Of a stretch of 64,000 bases of DNA, positions 35,005 to 46,598 are shown in pieces. The position numbers and the translations under genes were made by a program. The stretch is from Tanypteryx hageni (Eukaryota > Arthropoda > Insecta > Odonata > Petaluridae), in NCBI GenBank assembly GCA_028673005.1, contig CM054112.1:27940124-28004123 (forward strand), read 5' to 3'. Within the stretch, counting starts at the first letter, position 1, and each line of letters begins with the position of its first letter. The notes under the pieces are model-generated. The model was not told the origin of the DNA. It did no database searches and saw only the letters and a list, made by a program, of their open reading frames with translations.

Positions 35005-35550
35005 GTTGAGGCCAGGCGGGGAGAAAGAGTCGAGAAGATGTATATGGGATAGTTTCCAATGTCGGAGAAGGGGGGCAGGAGTGCCATTGGGTAAGGCGCG
35101 AATAACCCTTACATTGTAGCAACTATTGAAGGGGACATTGTGGGCATTGGCGTGTTGGGAAGTGGAAGAGCGGAAGGAAGAAGGGGAGGGAGAGAGAAAG
35201 TTAGAATATAGGGAGGGGGAGAGCAACAGAGGGAGATATGAGGGAGAGAAAGAGGGGAAGTGAAAGATGGGAAGTGAAAGAGTGTGGAGGCAGGCAGGTG
35301 GGAGGGAGACAGAAAGGGAGGAATGGAGAGTGAGCGTAAATGAAAAAGATTAAACAGTATCAGTGGTGTACCGAAAATTGTGAGGGCCCCTCTGCCTGCC
35401 AAAACAAAATTGAAGGACCTCACGAAAAAATATGGGCCCGCTTTGGCCATGCCCCCCCCACCATGCGGGTGTGTCCGCTATTCCACTGAACAGTATATAA
35501 GTATTTATAACGGAGAATTAAATGAAAAATACGGATAAATACACTTGATA
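35005..35550 (+). repeat. Purine-rich repeat, copy 2, interrupted by a MITE
   Basis: A long A/G-rich block runs to about 35340, then the conserved AT-rich tail resumes after the MITE as GAGAATTAAATGAAAAATAC. The relationship to 29405-29730 is clear in both parts. Confidence 0.75.
35361..35488. mobile_element. 128-bp hAT-type MITE with perfect 8-bp target duplication
   Basis: It begins CAGTGGTGTACCG and ends CGCTATTCCACTG. AACAGTAT flanks both sides (35353-35360, 35489-35496). No coding capacity. It sits inside the purine-rich repeat. Confidence 0.88.
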
Positions 35551-36560
35551 CCTCGTTATTTTTAACGTGAACTGGTTTGGAAATGGAGGACAAGAAAATA
35601 AAATATCGTTCTTTAGGGGCGCTTGAGTTTACGTCCCAAATTTTTTGCGCCTATCCTAATTAATTGTTAAATACCTTGCTATACAGACGATAGAAATGAA
35701 TTCCCCAGAGTCAGAGCCGGTATCCAATGGTACTAAGCATTATTCAACTATCAGGCTTGCGTAGCGTACCGCAAAACGTTTTAATATGGTGGAAAAATTC
35801 TTATATAGTATATATATGTAATTGCAGTTTTTGGTATACTTTTATCAAGAAAACATTGAGGTTTAATTTATTTATACGAGAGCAATTTTAACTTTTAAAT
35901 GTTTAATTAAAAGAATTACATTCTTTTCCGTGGAATTTTCTTGTAAAAAATTGATAATATAATGTTTCGTACGGCATTTAAAATGGACCTTTTTGTCTTC
36001 ATTTAAACTGTTATTCTATGCCTAAGATATCGAAAAACTTCGTAGCACTAAATCGCTTTGTCTTTAATTACAGCTAAACTGAGTAAAAACTTACAAGTAT
36101 AAAATTTTCATATTTATAATAGATATGAAAAAGTAATAACCTCTAACAAAAGATAACGATATACCCAGGGTATATAAGCAAATAAATCTCTCTCCAACAA
36201 CTTGCAAAGTATGACTGAAGAACGATGTGTCTATTCAAGAAGAAAGAGATTGGGCTTGCGGAGCATTGGCCTATAAGGTTGAGGTTTTCACGTATTGGGG
36301 AAACCCCCGTTTGCGGAACCAAGAAAAGAATCTTTTCCAGGGATAAACGTCCTAGGACGCACGGTGGGGGAGGACAGCGAATGGGACAGAACTGCTTAAC
36401 AACAAGCGGCACATTTAGTGAAGCTTTCTTCCTCGCCATCCACACTCTTCCTTCTCCTATGCCTCACGAAGGAAGATGGTAGATGTTATCTTACAATTTT
36501 CCCATCATAAATGGAGGGAACGACCAATTGCCCTCAAGGAAAATCGGACGCTGTCAGGAT
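35550..36560. other. Intergenic, nothing identified
   Basis: AT-rich up to about 36200, then a more GC-rich stretch with an 85-codon + frame (36225-36482) that has no recognised motif. Confidence 0.5.
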
Positions 36561-36569
36561 AGCATGTCT

Positions 36570-36680
36570 TTATCTGGGACTGGGAGACTGTGGGAGGGAG
36601 ACGGGGGGAGGGAGAGCGGGAGAGGGAGACCGGGTATGAAGAGAGGGAGATGGGGGAGGGTACGGGGGAGGCACTGTCAA
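36570..36680 (+). repeat. Purine-rich tract
   Basis: GGGAGGGAGACGGGG-type sequence. More A/G-rich sequence resumes at 37032-37135, beyond the MITE that begins at 36732. Confidence 0.6.
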
Positions 36681-36731
36681 CCCTTAAGTACGCTCGAACT
36701 TACAAACGAACGCACATAGCAATAATATATA

Positions 36732-37009
36732 AAGGGCCGGCCCGAGCTACGCGGGCGGCTGCAAGGGGCGTCAAAGTTTTGGGGGCGCTATCCCGATCAT
36801 ATATCTAAAATACATATTGGATACCAATTTATAACGAGAAATAGGCTGGAATCTTGATGGCATTCCTTTTAATTTTTCATTATCAATAATTGCTACAGCG
36901 CGATGAATAAATTAACATGTACTTTGTAAATATCTCTACAAACATTAACGGAGGGGGGCGCTGGAGTGCTATCTCACCTGGGGCGCCAAAATTCCTAGGG
37001 CCGCCCCTG
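36732..37009. mobile_element. 278-bp hAT-type MITE with perfect 8-bp target duplication
   Basis: Left end AAGGGCCGGCCC, right end GGGCCGCCCCTG (inverted CAGGGGCGGCCC). AATATATA flanks both sides (36724-36731, 37010-37017), though this is low-complexity sequence. The right half is shared with 4780-4951. A (TG)n microsatellite follows at 37019-37032. Confidence 0.78.
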
Positions 37010-37149
37010 AATATATATGTGTGTGTGTGTGTAGATGAGAATGGAAGTCGAAGAAGGAATGGGGAAGGGATAGAGAGAAATAAAGGAATAGACAGGACGG
37101 TGGAAAAGATAGAGATAAAAATAGTGAGGGAGAGATAGGACACTGCCAA

Positions 37150-37700
37150 CATAGGAAAATAATTATTTATAATTTTATTACTTTCAATAGAGCCTTACCA
37201 TTTATTCGTGAGATTTTCATAAATATTGATATACCTGTAAAACTTATTGGCGAAATGTTTTTTTTTTACTTTAGGTTGACTTGAGTTCCTATCGAACGAA
37301 CGAATGTTTATAAAATTCTGTGTACGTATTTATTAGAAATTTTTGTCGAGAAAACCAGTAATGTAATTGTGTTGGTCAGTTTGCTGCTATCATAGAGGAT
37401 TTAAACAACGTGGATTCGATCGCTGCTTCTTTCCAACGAATCTCCATTAATTCAGAAAATTTTATAGTAATAATGAAGTATTGATCAGTTTTAGATGCAT
37501 GATACAAATTATTGCGTGCTATATTACCAACTCCAAAGTTAGAAAATTGTCAATTTATAATTGATTTATCTCGATTTACAACACCGAGACTGGCGTCAGC
37601 TAACTGTAGAAACAGAGGGTAAAACAAACAAAGCGATGAGGATATTTCATTAAAAATATCAATATTGTGGAGTCGTCAGGTTCAGTACTCGTGTTAAAAG
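37150..37700. other. Intergenic, nothing identified
   Basis: AT-rich DNA with no repeat, RNA or coding signal that I recognise. Confidence 0.5.
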
Positions 37701-39180
37701 GCAGCCTCTAGCGATCGCCTTCAACGTTTATCGATCGGAGGCACGTATGCAGAAGCTCTCTTCCCGATTACTACGGGAATTCGTTTCTCTTTGTTGACAT
37801 TCAAAGTTGTAAACACTTCAAATACAGAACAATAAATAACCAGCAACATAATAGGGAGCTCGACAGTCAGGATTGTTTGTATTTCACACAAAGATCCAAA
37901 CGCTCGGATTCTTTCAGTGTGAAAATCTAGAATATCTGCTCCATGAATCAGTATTTTGTGGACACTTGAGGGCATATAAAACCAATTGTATAGACTTGTA
38001 GATTTGCCACTTGTTCTTCGATGTGTTGAAATTCATCCCTTGTTTTCTCAGTAGTTTCTTTTAGGAATCTTATGGGTTTACAGAATCTTGTAGTGGACGT
38101 TCTGGGTTTCTGCCACAAACTAATTTCTCCCTACTATGTATTTCATCAAAGAACAGTTGAAGAGGCACAAGTGATGTCATTAAAATATCCAAATTGGTCA
38201 ATTCTTCAGTATTTTCGCCGGAGAATTTTTTTATACAGGCTGTGACCAGCGCTTCCATCGCATCCCCACTTGTAATTCATTTGCAATAAATTTTCGCCTC
38301 TTTGTCAATGTCCGCATAAAAACTTCCTGCTGAACTTTGGCAATACGTGCAGAACTGTGATCTAATAAACTTTGTAATTTAATTTCTGCCGAAGTGTCCG
38401 TAATTGCTATCGAGTCTTTATTTGGGCAAGCATTCTTCTTTAGCCTTCAATACTAGATAATAAGGGGGATATAGATTTACATTCCTCTCTTTCGCGTATT
38501 GGTGTTTTTTCAGTTTTAAATCAACAATTAAAGACATGGATTTTTTCCGGTGTGTAGGGCTTAGGCGCAGAGTCTGTCATGGTAGATATAACACACGCTC
38601 TTTTCATCCTCCTTACAGACCGAGGTGTACTGGTTATTGCTTTTCTTATTACTTCAGCTACGTTTCTTTACCCCGTAGATCTAAAGCACATTTGTGCTGC
38701 CAAAGAATGCAGTAAAGCTCCGACCTTTCGTCTTTTACTTTTGGCACTGCCTGCGGAGAATGATTTTTCGGGACGACTGCCAAGACCAATGGACAATCCT
38801 TCATGGAACGATTCTTCAAAATTTGGTAGCGTCTTCGTCAAGAAATTTTGTCGCGTTCCTATGGATCAGTTTCCATCTCGATGAAAGGTTACATGAAAAC
38901 TCTTTGAGACAAGCAGTAATGTTTTTATTGATATTTTCGGGACAATCATCTACGCCCAACTTCAATTTAATGTAATAGAACAACCGATGCCTGCTTTGAG
39001 GAGACGTTGGTTATATTTAGGGTTACCATATTCTAATGTCCCAAAACCGGGACATATCTAGTTTTGAAGAGACTAAAACCGGGACAAAATCGGGACGTTG
39101 TTTATAAAAGCTAACTTGTACTAATGGTGTACAGTTATTATATTCTTTTATTGTAATTACAAAATAAAGCTATTACTTGC

Positions 39181-39400
39181 TTTTGTGGCGGTGGGTTTTA
39201 GTACCAAACTCTGGAGTACCGAGTTCGAATCTCGTTACCAGTGAAGTACCTGAACCCTTCTTGGCCCGCCAAGTAATTCCTCGGGGGCCCCAGGAAAACT
39301 TGAATAATAACGGATGATATCTGTCATCCGGTGCCATGGTTCTGAATGTGTTTAAAGTCATTGGGCAGTAATAGTTGCACGGTTCCGCCATATAAAATAC
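39181..39400 (+). repeat. Possible tRNA-derived SINE
   Basis: GAGTTCGAATCTC resembles a pol III B box (GGTTCGANTCC) and TGGCGGTGGGTT may be a weak A box about 40 bp earlier. No target duplication was found. It lies within the hAT element. Confidence 0.35.
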
Positions 39401-40135
39401 CATGATTTCTTTAGTTTATTTAAATATATAACACCTGAAGTGAAGCAACAGATTTACATTTTGACGGTTTCTTTAAAAATGCTAATTATATACAATAACA
39501 TTTTAGTATAAAATATAAGTAGATCAAATTGTCATTTTAATGGGGTGGAAACTGTATGCTTTCCGATGCACGATATTTCGGAGAAGTAGGATCTTTCAAT
39601 GGAATCTTTTTTCAATGGAATCTTTTCCTATTGGCTAGCTTTGGGTTCCTCTTTGGTCCTGGGCTCCTGCTAGGCGGGGGCGTCTGCTACGCCCCTGCTT
39701 GTTACTTAAGTCGATCGTTAAAGTTATAAAGGGCTGTAAACTGGCTGCTTTTTCGAATATAAATAAAGATTTTAGTTGTTATTTATAAATGAATTTCTGA
39801 AATTTAACTTGTAAAGAATATGTGGTAAATAAACTAATGTAAACATTGAAACCAATGTTTAAAGAATAACAGAAATTAATAGCAAAAAATGTCCATTTTT
39901 GGGGTCTCACTTGAAAAAATAACAAAACATATATGTACTTGAAGTTATGTTGTGTATTTATTTATTAAAACAAATAAAAGCTAAGAAATGCCAATTACAT
40001 AATTACAGAATACTGAATAAAAAGAACAAAAAACAGAATAGAGAATCACTCTTTGGAAAACCATTCATATTTTTCACTAGCATGAACCTTTACTAGAAAA
40101 TCATCGTTATTTTTTATTTTTTCATAAAACTCACT

Positions 40136-40876
40136 TCAACTTAAATCAAGATTGAATTTACAAAAAATTAGTCCTTTTACCGTTGATTCGGTCATTCGAC
40201 CTCTTTCCTGACACCATATATTGTTTAGCAATGAGAATAATCTTTCGACAGGGCCAGAAGTGCCTGGTAGACAGAAAACATACTCCATAAGACGGCTGAG
40301 GTTGGGCAAAGAAATGTTCTGGTTCTTGAAATGAGTAAAGAGTTGAACCCATTTTTCTTCATTACTTGCATTCTTTGTATTCCAAATATCATAGTTTGAA
40401 GACCAAAATGTTTTAGCAAGCACTACTTCATCAAACAATTTATCTACGTTTATTGCTGGATTTTCAAGCGTTTCGTTCATTTTTGTAGCTGATGCTTCCA
40501 TTTCGGCCCATGTAATATCAATGTTATTCATCCAGACAAAGTGTTCTCCTGCACCAAAACTATTTTCCCACAACTCTATGTAAGCCAGACATCGAGTATA
40601 GAATTTTTTAAATTCATCCGTAATTAAACGAGAATCGAAGTCTACACTATCCTCTGCCGTCTTTAATAGTTTTTTTGCTCCTTGTGGTATAAAATTATTA
40701 ACCCGTCTTTCTTCAAGGTTTGTTTTCAATTTTTTAAGTTCTATAACAATGTCAGTTGCACTTGCTTTTGTTTTTTCTATAGCCAAGATTGTTTTGTTAA
40801 ACAAATCTAGCTGTCCATGAACAAACCACAAATATATTTCTCCACATTTACTTTCAAAGAACTTTTTTATCATCAC
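40136..40876 (-). CDS. hAT transposase, C-terminal part
   Basis: An intact 246-codon frame. The last third carries the hAT dimerisation region: NLSRLMEYVFCLPGTSGPVE then RLFSLLNNIWCQERGRM and VKGLIFCKFNLDLS. The preceding part is helical and charged, as in hAT insertion domains. The DNA-binding finger and first catalytic Asp are not present upstream within the element. It may be a remnant or the last exon of a spliced transposase whose other exons were deleted. Confidence 0.8.
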   Translation of the reverse strand: MMIKKFFESKCGEIYLWFVHGQLDLFNKTILAIEKTKASATDIVIELKKLKTNLEERRVNNFIPQGAKKLLKTAEDSVDFDSRLITDEFKKFYTRCLAYIELWENSFGAGEHFVWMNNIDITWAEMEASATKMNETLENPAINVDKLFDEVVLAKTFWSSNYDIWNTKNASNEEKWVQLFTHFKNQNISLPNLSRLMEYVFCLPGTSGPVERLFSLLNNIWCQERGRMTESTVKGLIFCKFNLDLS

Positions 40877-41225
40877 TGGGCAATGTTCCTGAGAATAAAA
40901 ATAGTGATAGATCTAAAATACACCTAAATTACATAAGTAAACAAAAAATTAAAAGCATCTTAAAACGTCATATAAATGCCAAAAATGCTGAAAAATGCAT
41001 TTACTTAAATTCCATAAAATTGAATGTGTATAAACTTAGAAGTTAAAGTTGAAAATTCATAATCAAAAATTACAAGACGAATTATAAGATAAAGTTCGCG
41101 ACTCTAACAATTCACGAATCAGTTTAGAAGATATTAGGCTGTTAATTTATTACTGGCTTGAGAGATATCTAAAAACTGCTAGGCGTGAATTGGATGGAGA
41201 TCAATAAATAGTTGTTGAATGCTAG

Positions 41226-41548
41226 AATTTCTACAGAGAAGTTTGTATGGAGATTTTATTAATTTAAACAAGTGATCTCCCATAGTGGAATTTAGCCAAG
41301 TAAAGAACAAATACTATAACCGCACCTACCTCTCAAATTCACAGCCACACGGAGCGTGCACCGAACTGATAATGAGATGGCGTAAATCAAATAATTGTAG
41401 ACTGGTGTAAATTTCTGCAGAGAATTTTGAATGGAGATTTAATTAATTTAAACAAGCTGTCTACCATAGTAGAATTTGGTCTAATAAAGCACTAATACTA
41501 TAATTGCACCTACCTCTCAAATTCACAGCCACAAAGAGCATGCACTGT
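41226..41548. repeat. Two-copy tandem duplication inside the hAT element
   Basis: Units of about 187 bp. Both contain AATTTCTNCAGAGAA, AATTTAAACAAG, CCATAGT and ACCTACCTCTCAAATTCACA in order. The last block is at 41328-41347 and 41510-41529. Divergence between units is moderate. Confidence 0.85.
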
Positions 41549-42732
41549 AAGAGTTTCTCGCTTAGTTAGGCTTCTAACACAGGGATTCAGCCAAGTGACA
41601 AACACTCAATAGTCAGCCAAGAGCGTCAAGAGTCTTCGAGGATGCGTGGTGGAGGAAAAACTGCCGAACCACTATAAGAGTTGCTCGATGCATTTCTCGC
41701 TTCGGTCGACACAATTGATAACATTTGATACAATGTTTTCGATATACACATTTCTCGCTGCGTATTTCTCCTTCTAGCGAACAGCGGGCATAACCGAGAC
41801 ATTCCGGGATATTCCGGGACATTTCAGTGTCAGCCGGGACAAATTTGCTAACCGGACGGGACACCGGGACAGACCCTTCAAACCGGGACTGTCCCGGCCA
41901 AACCGGGACGTATGGTAAGCCTAGTTATATTAGACCTCCTTCTCGCAAAAATTCGAAAAGCTCTTTACGAGAGATGGCGTGACGTGTTCCTGTAAAAGAG
42001 CAATATTTTCTACAGACGCAAGTCGACGCAGCTGAAACATATTATTTCGTAGCTAAAGAAATAGCAAAGACAACAAATACATTCTTACAGTGAAACCTTG
42101 TAAAACATTTTTTATAACTCTCTTTAAATTTACGACTTAGTCAAAACATTTATTCCTTCTTTAACATAAAAACTATCATGCCTGTAACTTTACACATGCG
42201 AATAACTACGGAAATATATACTTATTTTTAAAATACATACCTTCAGCAATATTTTCCATATTAAAAACTCCAAGTATTTCCTATCGATACACCAAATATA
42301 ACACCTTATAGCATGCACTCAGAAACAGTACAAACGCGCGGAAGCGGCTTATGTTGACGTGCGATGCTGCCACACGCCATTATAGCTTTTTTGCTGAGCT
42401 TTCTTAGCGGTGCATGATGCATTGGTTTATATAGATAATATTTATAGACATTTCCATCAGTTTTAAAAAACTATGAAATTAGGGTTTTGTCCCTTCAAAA
42501 CCTAGAAATCGACCACTGTGCGCCGGCCCTGAAAGAAGGAAAAAAATCCGATATAAAATTTTCGAGGAGCGAAAAGAAGACTACAAGTGGGTTAGTCATT
42601 TTCTAATCCCATTCTCACATTTTTTACGAAGAAGTTATATCACTGAGGACGAAACGAAGAAATAAAACGTATCGCTCGACACCCGTGGCAATGCTTGGCT
42701 AAAGACGAGTACAAGCGGGAGGGGGGGGAGGG

Positions 42733-43045
42733 ATGCCGGTGGTGTATTGGTTAGGACTTGCCTGCTGCTCGAAAGGGCAGCGGGCACGAATCCTGCGAAA
42801 ATAGGCTTTTTTCCAAGGTCGCCCGGCCCCCTGTTTGTGTGGTTTGCGGAGACCGCGCAAAGTCAGCGTTCCGTTCTCCGGAAGGGACATTAAGCTGTTG
42901 GCCCCCTTGGTGCTCTTCGTTAAGAGTAGGCTAATGGCGGCACCGGGTTTCCCTCCTCCCTTGTGAATGTGTTCGGTGTGGAAGGAGCCACGGCTATAAT
43001 AATCCAAGAGGTTGATAAGCCAAAAATATATATACATACACACGC
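42733..43045 (+). mobile_element. tRNA-derived SINE, copy 1
   Basis: The tRNA-like head has A box TGGTGTATTGGTTAGGA and a worn B box GGGCACGAATCCTG. The body shares with copy 2: GGAGACCGCGCAAAGTCAGC, AGGGACATTAAGC, GCACCGGGTTTCCCTCCTCC and GGCTATAATAAT...GAGGTTGAT. The tail is AAAAATATATATACATACAC. No convincing target duplication. Confidence 0.82.
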
Positions 43046-44470
43046 ACACGATTTCAAGCGATAAGAGAGCAAAGGAACGAAAAAAAATCGACAATTCTTT
43101 CGCCCCTCTTTAAAATAAGGCCGACAAGACATTTTGAAAATATAACAATAAATTCATTTTGTATTTTTTCATCACAAACAATTGCTTTGTTTTAACCAGG
43201 AATAGGAATGTATTGGCACGCAGGAATACGCTGTATATCTAGAGGTCCAAAGAAGATTTTCACTCATATGACCTCTTTTACTAATCACGGTATCAAGATT
43301 GTTTTTAAAAATCGGCTAAAATGCTATGTAAACGATGTGTCATTTCATTTTTTCATTCTGAAGAAAAGCGTATGAAGTTTGGTACGGATCTCATTTTCTG
43401 ATAACCCAATTCCTTCCCTACTTGTAACCTGAAATGATAGTTACAGTTGCTCCCGACGGTGAAATTACAAACTCATAAACAAAAGGCATGAAAATATTTA
43501 CGGGTTCTTGCCAAATGCAAAGAAATATAAATCCAAGCTCGTTTCCGCAATGTTACGAAAAAACGAAACGAATAAAAAGCTCGTCAGTTTCATGATGCAA
43601 ATGAGAATGAAATACAAAGTAAAATATGCATTGGGATAATAAGTCGATGAGGTGTAAAATAATGCCGTATTTATTAATTTTTTCCTTAAAACTTTACGGC
43701 GCGTGTCTTGTGCGGGAATTTGTGCTCTGTGGTGTCGAAAATCAGTTCCCTTATTGAGATAAAGAAATGTTACTTTAAATTTTCGTTTGTATATAAAATG
43801 ATGGGAAAAGGACGAAAAAATATGATTTTATCTTATGAATCGTTGTCGATAATTAGTAATTCGAGAACATTTTATTAGTCTAACCATAATTTTCATAATA
43901 CCATGTAATAAACCACAACATGGAAAGAGACCTCCATTTTAAAAAATCTCATAAATGCTTACCGTTAATAGCGATGGATTGTTCTAAAATGGAAACCTGG
44001 GAAAATGGCGTGACAATATTATTATTCTGCAGTTAAGGGCGCTCCACGCCCTCTGTTTTTCCAATAGTTTTAACCGTACGGTTAAGTCTGGGCGTTTTTC
44101 CCCGTACACCGAGGTCGCCTCCACACTTTCGGTTTTCTTCCCAGTTTTACCCGTACGGTTAAGTCGGTAAGTGTTTATCGCAGGCGGACCCTCACTCTCA
44201 GTCAATTATAACTTCCAGTTTACATAAACACTTGAATAAACTTATACTCGTATCTCGTTAAATGGCATCCATCAAGCAACAATGAAAAACCATAAATTTC
44301 TCTCCCTAGCTCTTATATGATCTGCAAGGTATATATATTTAAAAAATTATTCGGATAGAGAACTACATTTGCCACAAAACAGTCCGCTAGGCCACATAAT
44401 TACGACTTTAATTTCGGGTATGATATAATTTATATAATTCTTTCTTCAAAAAGGTTCAGAACCGCAGATC
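43046..44470. other. Intergenic; paired CCGTACGG motifs
   Basis: CCGTACGGTTAAGTC occurs twice in direct orientation, at about 44074-44088 and 44151-44165. GGGCGCTCCACGCCC (44038-44052) is a short hairpin. The 73-codon minus frame over this region is not recognised. The rest is AT-rich. Confidence 0.55.
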
Positions 44471-45180
44471 GTATGTCAATTCTTTCTAATTTTAATCTCA
44501 AAAAGAAGAAAATCCTGCACGTCTAAAAGTCGATTTTTACGTGTTATTTTATGGAAAATGGAAATGTCGAACCCAGGACTTTCCATGAGACTTTTTTCGT
44601 CATCACCTTAAAATATGTAAATCAAGTATTTCTTGAACCCACTTTTTTGTGCAAAAATATTCATTGAGTTGGGTGAATAGGATACATTTGCATAGGAAGT
44701 TCACTGATCGAAGGAGCTTCGAGAAATCTGTGATTTATGGCAGAAACTTAACGAACAAAAAATTAAGGAATTGTAAAAAAGGATGCCATATCACGTCGAA
44801 GATGCTTTGAGGGTTTAAACCGTCATTAAATCAAATTTAAAGATGTTTATAACTAGAACACATTGCTCCGAAACGAAAGCAACGCCTATTACATTATTTT
44901 CAATGGTAAAAATATTTTCGATTTACGCGTTTTCCCTTTACGTGACGATTTCCAGGGACGCAGCTCTAACGTAGATAGGGGGATACCTGTAATTTACTAA
45001 GAACAAGAGGTTACTAGGTGTTGCTGTTCGGTCGTGTGAAGATCGTTCTTCTTTAAAGAGTTTGAGTAGCAAAGTATTTCGTCCGTTCTCCTGCAATTGC
45101 TGAACACTTCGTAATTGAAGTGGGTTGCTCTGTGCATATTTTGCATAACCGTATCCAACATGGAACAGATACACTGGATG
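44471..45180. other. Intergenic with one dispersed-repeat member
   Basis: 44480-44600 on the minus strand matches part of 30836-30930 (ATTTCCATTT, TAACACGT, CTTGCAGG-type blocks). Nothing else is recognised. Confidence 0.45.
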
Positions 45181-45285
45181 CGGACATTGAGTCAATTGTT
45201 ATAAAGATTTTGAACTCTTTTTCATTTTACACTGTTATGTGTTGAAAGTACGAAACAATTTTGTGAATTTGCCCAATTAACTTAT

Positions 45286-45372
45286 AAAATGCTACCTTAT
45301 CACAGTAAAACTCGCTGGCTTTCACTATTACCTGTTACTGATAGACTTCTACATATGTTTCCAGCATTATAT
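45286..45372 (+). pseudogene. Short hAT-transposase relic
   Basis: KMLPYHSKTRWLSLLPVTDR followed by LLHMFPALYIS matches the TRWLS segment common in hAT transposases of the BED/ZMYM-like type. The frame is lost on both sides. The rest of 45190-45730 shows only weak traces. Confidence 0.5.
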
Positions 45373-45738
45373 ATATCATAAGATTTCCATAGGAGAGTAT
45401 AAATATTTCATGCTGAGATTAAAAGTTAAAATTCAGGAAAATATTTTAAATCATAGGTTTAAATATGCTAGTGGTTCTTTATTTCAATTCAACTATTTTT
45501 TGCATTTTACTGCATTTCATAATTATGTTATCAAACTAAGATTTAATTAAGGGCTACTGTTACACTAATGTGTGTGAATTCTGCTATTATGAGGAGTGAT
45601 AGATTTCAATCAATTAAGTTATGGTTTGTTAATATATTATTTTATCTGCAAACTTAAATTCAAACATTTGCTTTGAGTGTCTCTTAAAAATATATCAAAT
45701 ATATAATCCTTCTGTAAATAAAATCAATGTATGTAGGT

Positions 45739-46008
45739 CAGGGGCGGAACCAGAAACTTCCCAAGGGGAGGGCGATCGCCCCAATTGCCCCTCCCCCCTC
45801 TTGATTCCGCCTCTGCCGACGACCATACATTTTGAAAATCCCTACCTCCATCAGAACTTTTCTTTTCCTTGTCATACAGACTTAATCTTTGGTGTAGAAA
45901 CAAGGAATTTTGGGCGGAATGAATTTAAGAATATACCCAGTGGAGGGCAATGGGGTCTCCAAGGGGAGGGCGATCGCCCCTATCGCCCCTCCCTTGGATC
46001 CGCCACTG
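45739..46008. mobile_element. 270-bp hAT-type MITE with perfect 8-bp target duplication
   Basis: Begins CAGGGGCGGAACC and ends GGATCCGCCACTG. ATGTAGGT flanks both sides (45731-45738, 46009-46016). Subterminal blocks AAGGGGAGGGCGATCGCCCC occur near both ends and are themselves self-complementary (GGGCGATCGCCC). Confidence 0.9.
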
Positions 46009-46598
46009 ATGTAGGTTCATGGAAGGTTATAAAAATAAAATGTCGGTTAGGTTGTAAAGCGGGTTGTGATGTCAAGGGAGAGAGATAGATGTCCTCAAAA
46101 GTCCTCATTTTTGTCATCAAGTGTCCTCATTTCTTGAATTGGAGACATGGCAGCCCTGTTATTGTGGGAATCTCCCTTTTGAGGTTATATAAGAATCGTT
46201 GACTTTTGAATCGGCGCCTCTTGTTCCATCCGTCGAAACTTTTTTTGCTTATTCTAACTATCCGGAATTTTTAGAATATTCTTCTCTTTCGTTTCCGCGG
46301 CATCCCGCCATATTGCTATTTCCTACCATCAATTTTACTGTCTCATTCTCTTTCACTGCTTTAAGACACGCGCTATCCAAAAATTGTAAGGCTTCTTTAT
46401 AACCACTTCCTCATATCATTCATATCATATTATGAGAATCTTTTTGGCATCTCCCTTAAACTAGTTTTATACGCATACTTACTATATATCGATGTGGTTT
46501 ATTAAGGTTGTTTACATTTACATGACACTGTGTCGATGAAGTTTATTTTTTGACGTAATTTTCATCTTCATTACATCGCTAAAACTATGTGGCTTGTG

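Larger units (their letters stand above)
39018..41923 (-). mobile_element. 2.9-kb hAT transposon with perfect 8-bp target duplication
   Basis: Ends TAGGGTTACCATA (left) and TATGGTAAGCCTA (right, inverted TAGGCTTACCATA). GTTATATT is duplicated exactly (39010-39017, 41924-41931). Many CCGGGAC motifs lie inside both ends. It encodes a C-terminal transposase fragment on the minus strand and contains a SINE-like block (39181-39400) and a tandem duplication (41226-41548). The N-terminal half of the transposase is missing, so the copy is non-autonomous. Confidence 0.92.
37721..42330 (-). pseudogene. Decayed repeat-encoded protein, split by a younger hAT element
   Basis: The minus strand, read right to left, has traces at 42060-41932 and then, after the hAT insertion (39018-41923), from 39000 to 37721. 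Traces include SSRWKLIHRNATKFLDED, NLYPPYYLVLKAKEECLPK, ITSGDAMEALV, LDILMTSLVPLQLFF and FYMPSSVHKILIHGADI. I recognise this order from an abundant unclassified protein of arthropod and other invertebrate genomes, probably transposon-borne. Frames shift often and no long intact frame remains. CCGGCCCTG at 42521-42529 may be one end of the element. Confidence 0.6.

Noticed and set aside
25515..42529. A single 17-kb hAT element from CAGGGCCGGC (25515) to GCCGGCCCTG (42529)
   Set aside because: The ends look complementary but the flanking 8-mers differ (AAGAAGAT, AAAGAAGG) and unrelated elements and intergenic DNA lie between.
42699..43132. Minus frames of 131 and 70 codons, and the similar 52184-52447 frame
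   Set aside because: Antisense readings of the two SINE copies; their similarity to each other reflects the repeat, not a protein family.
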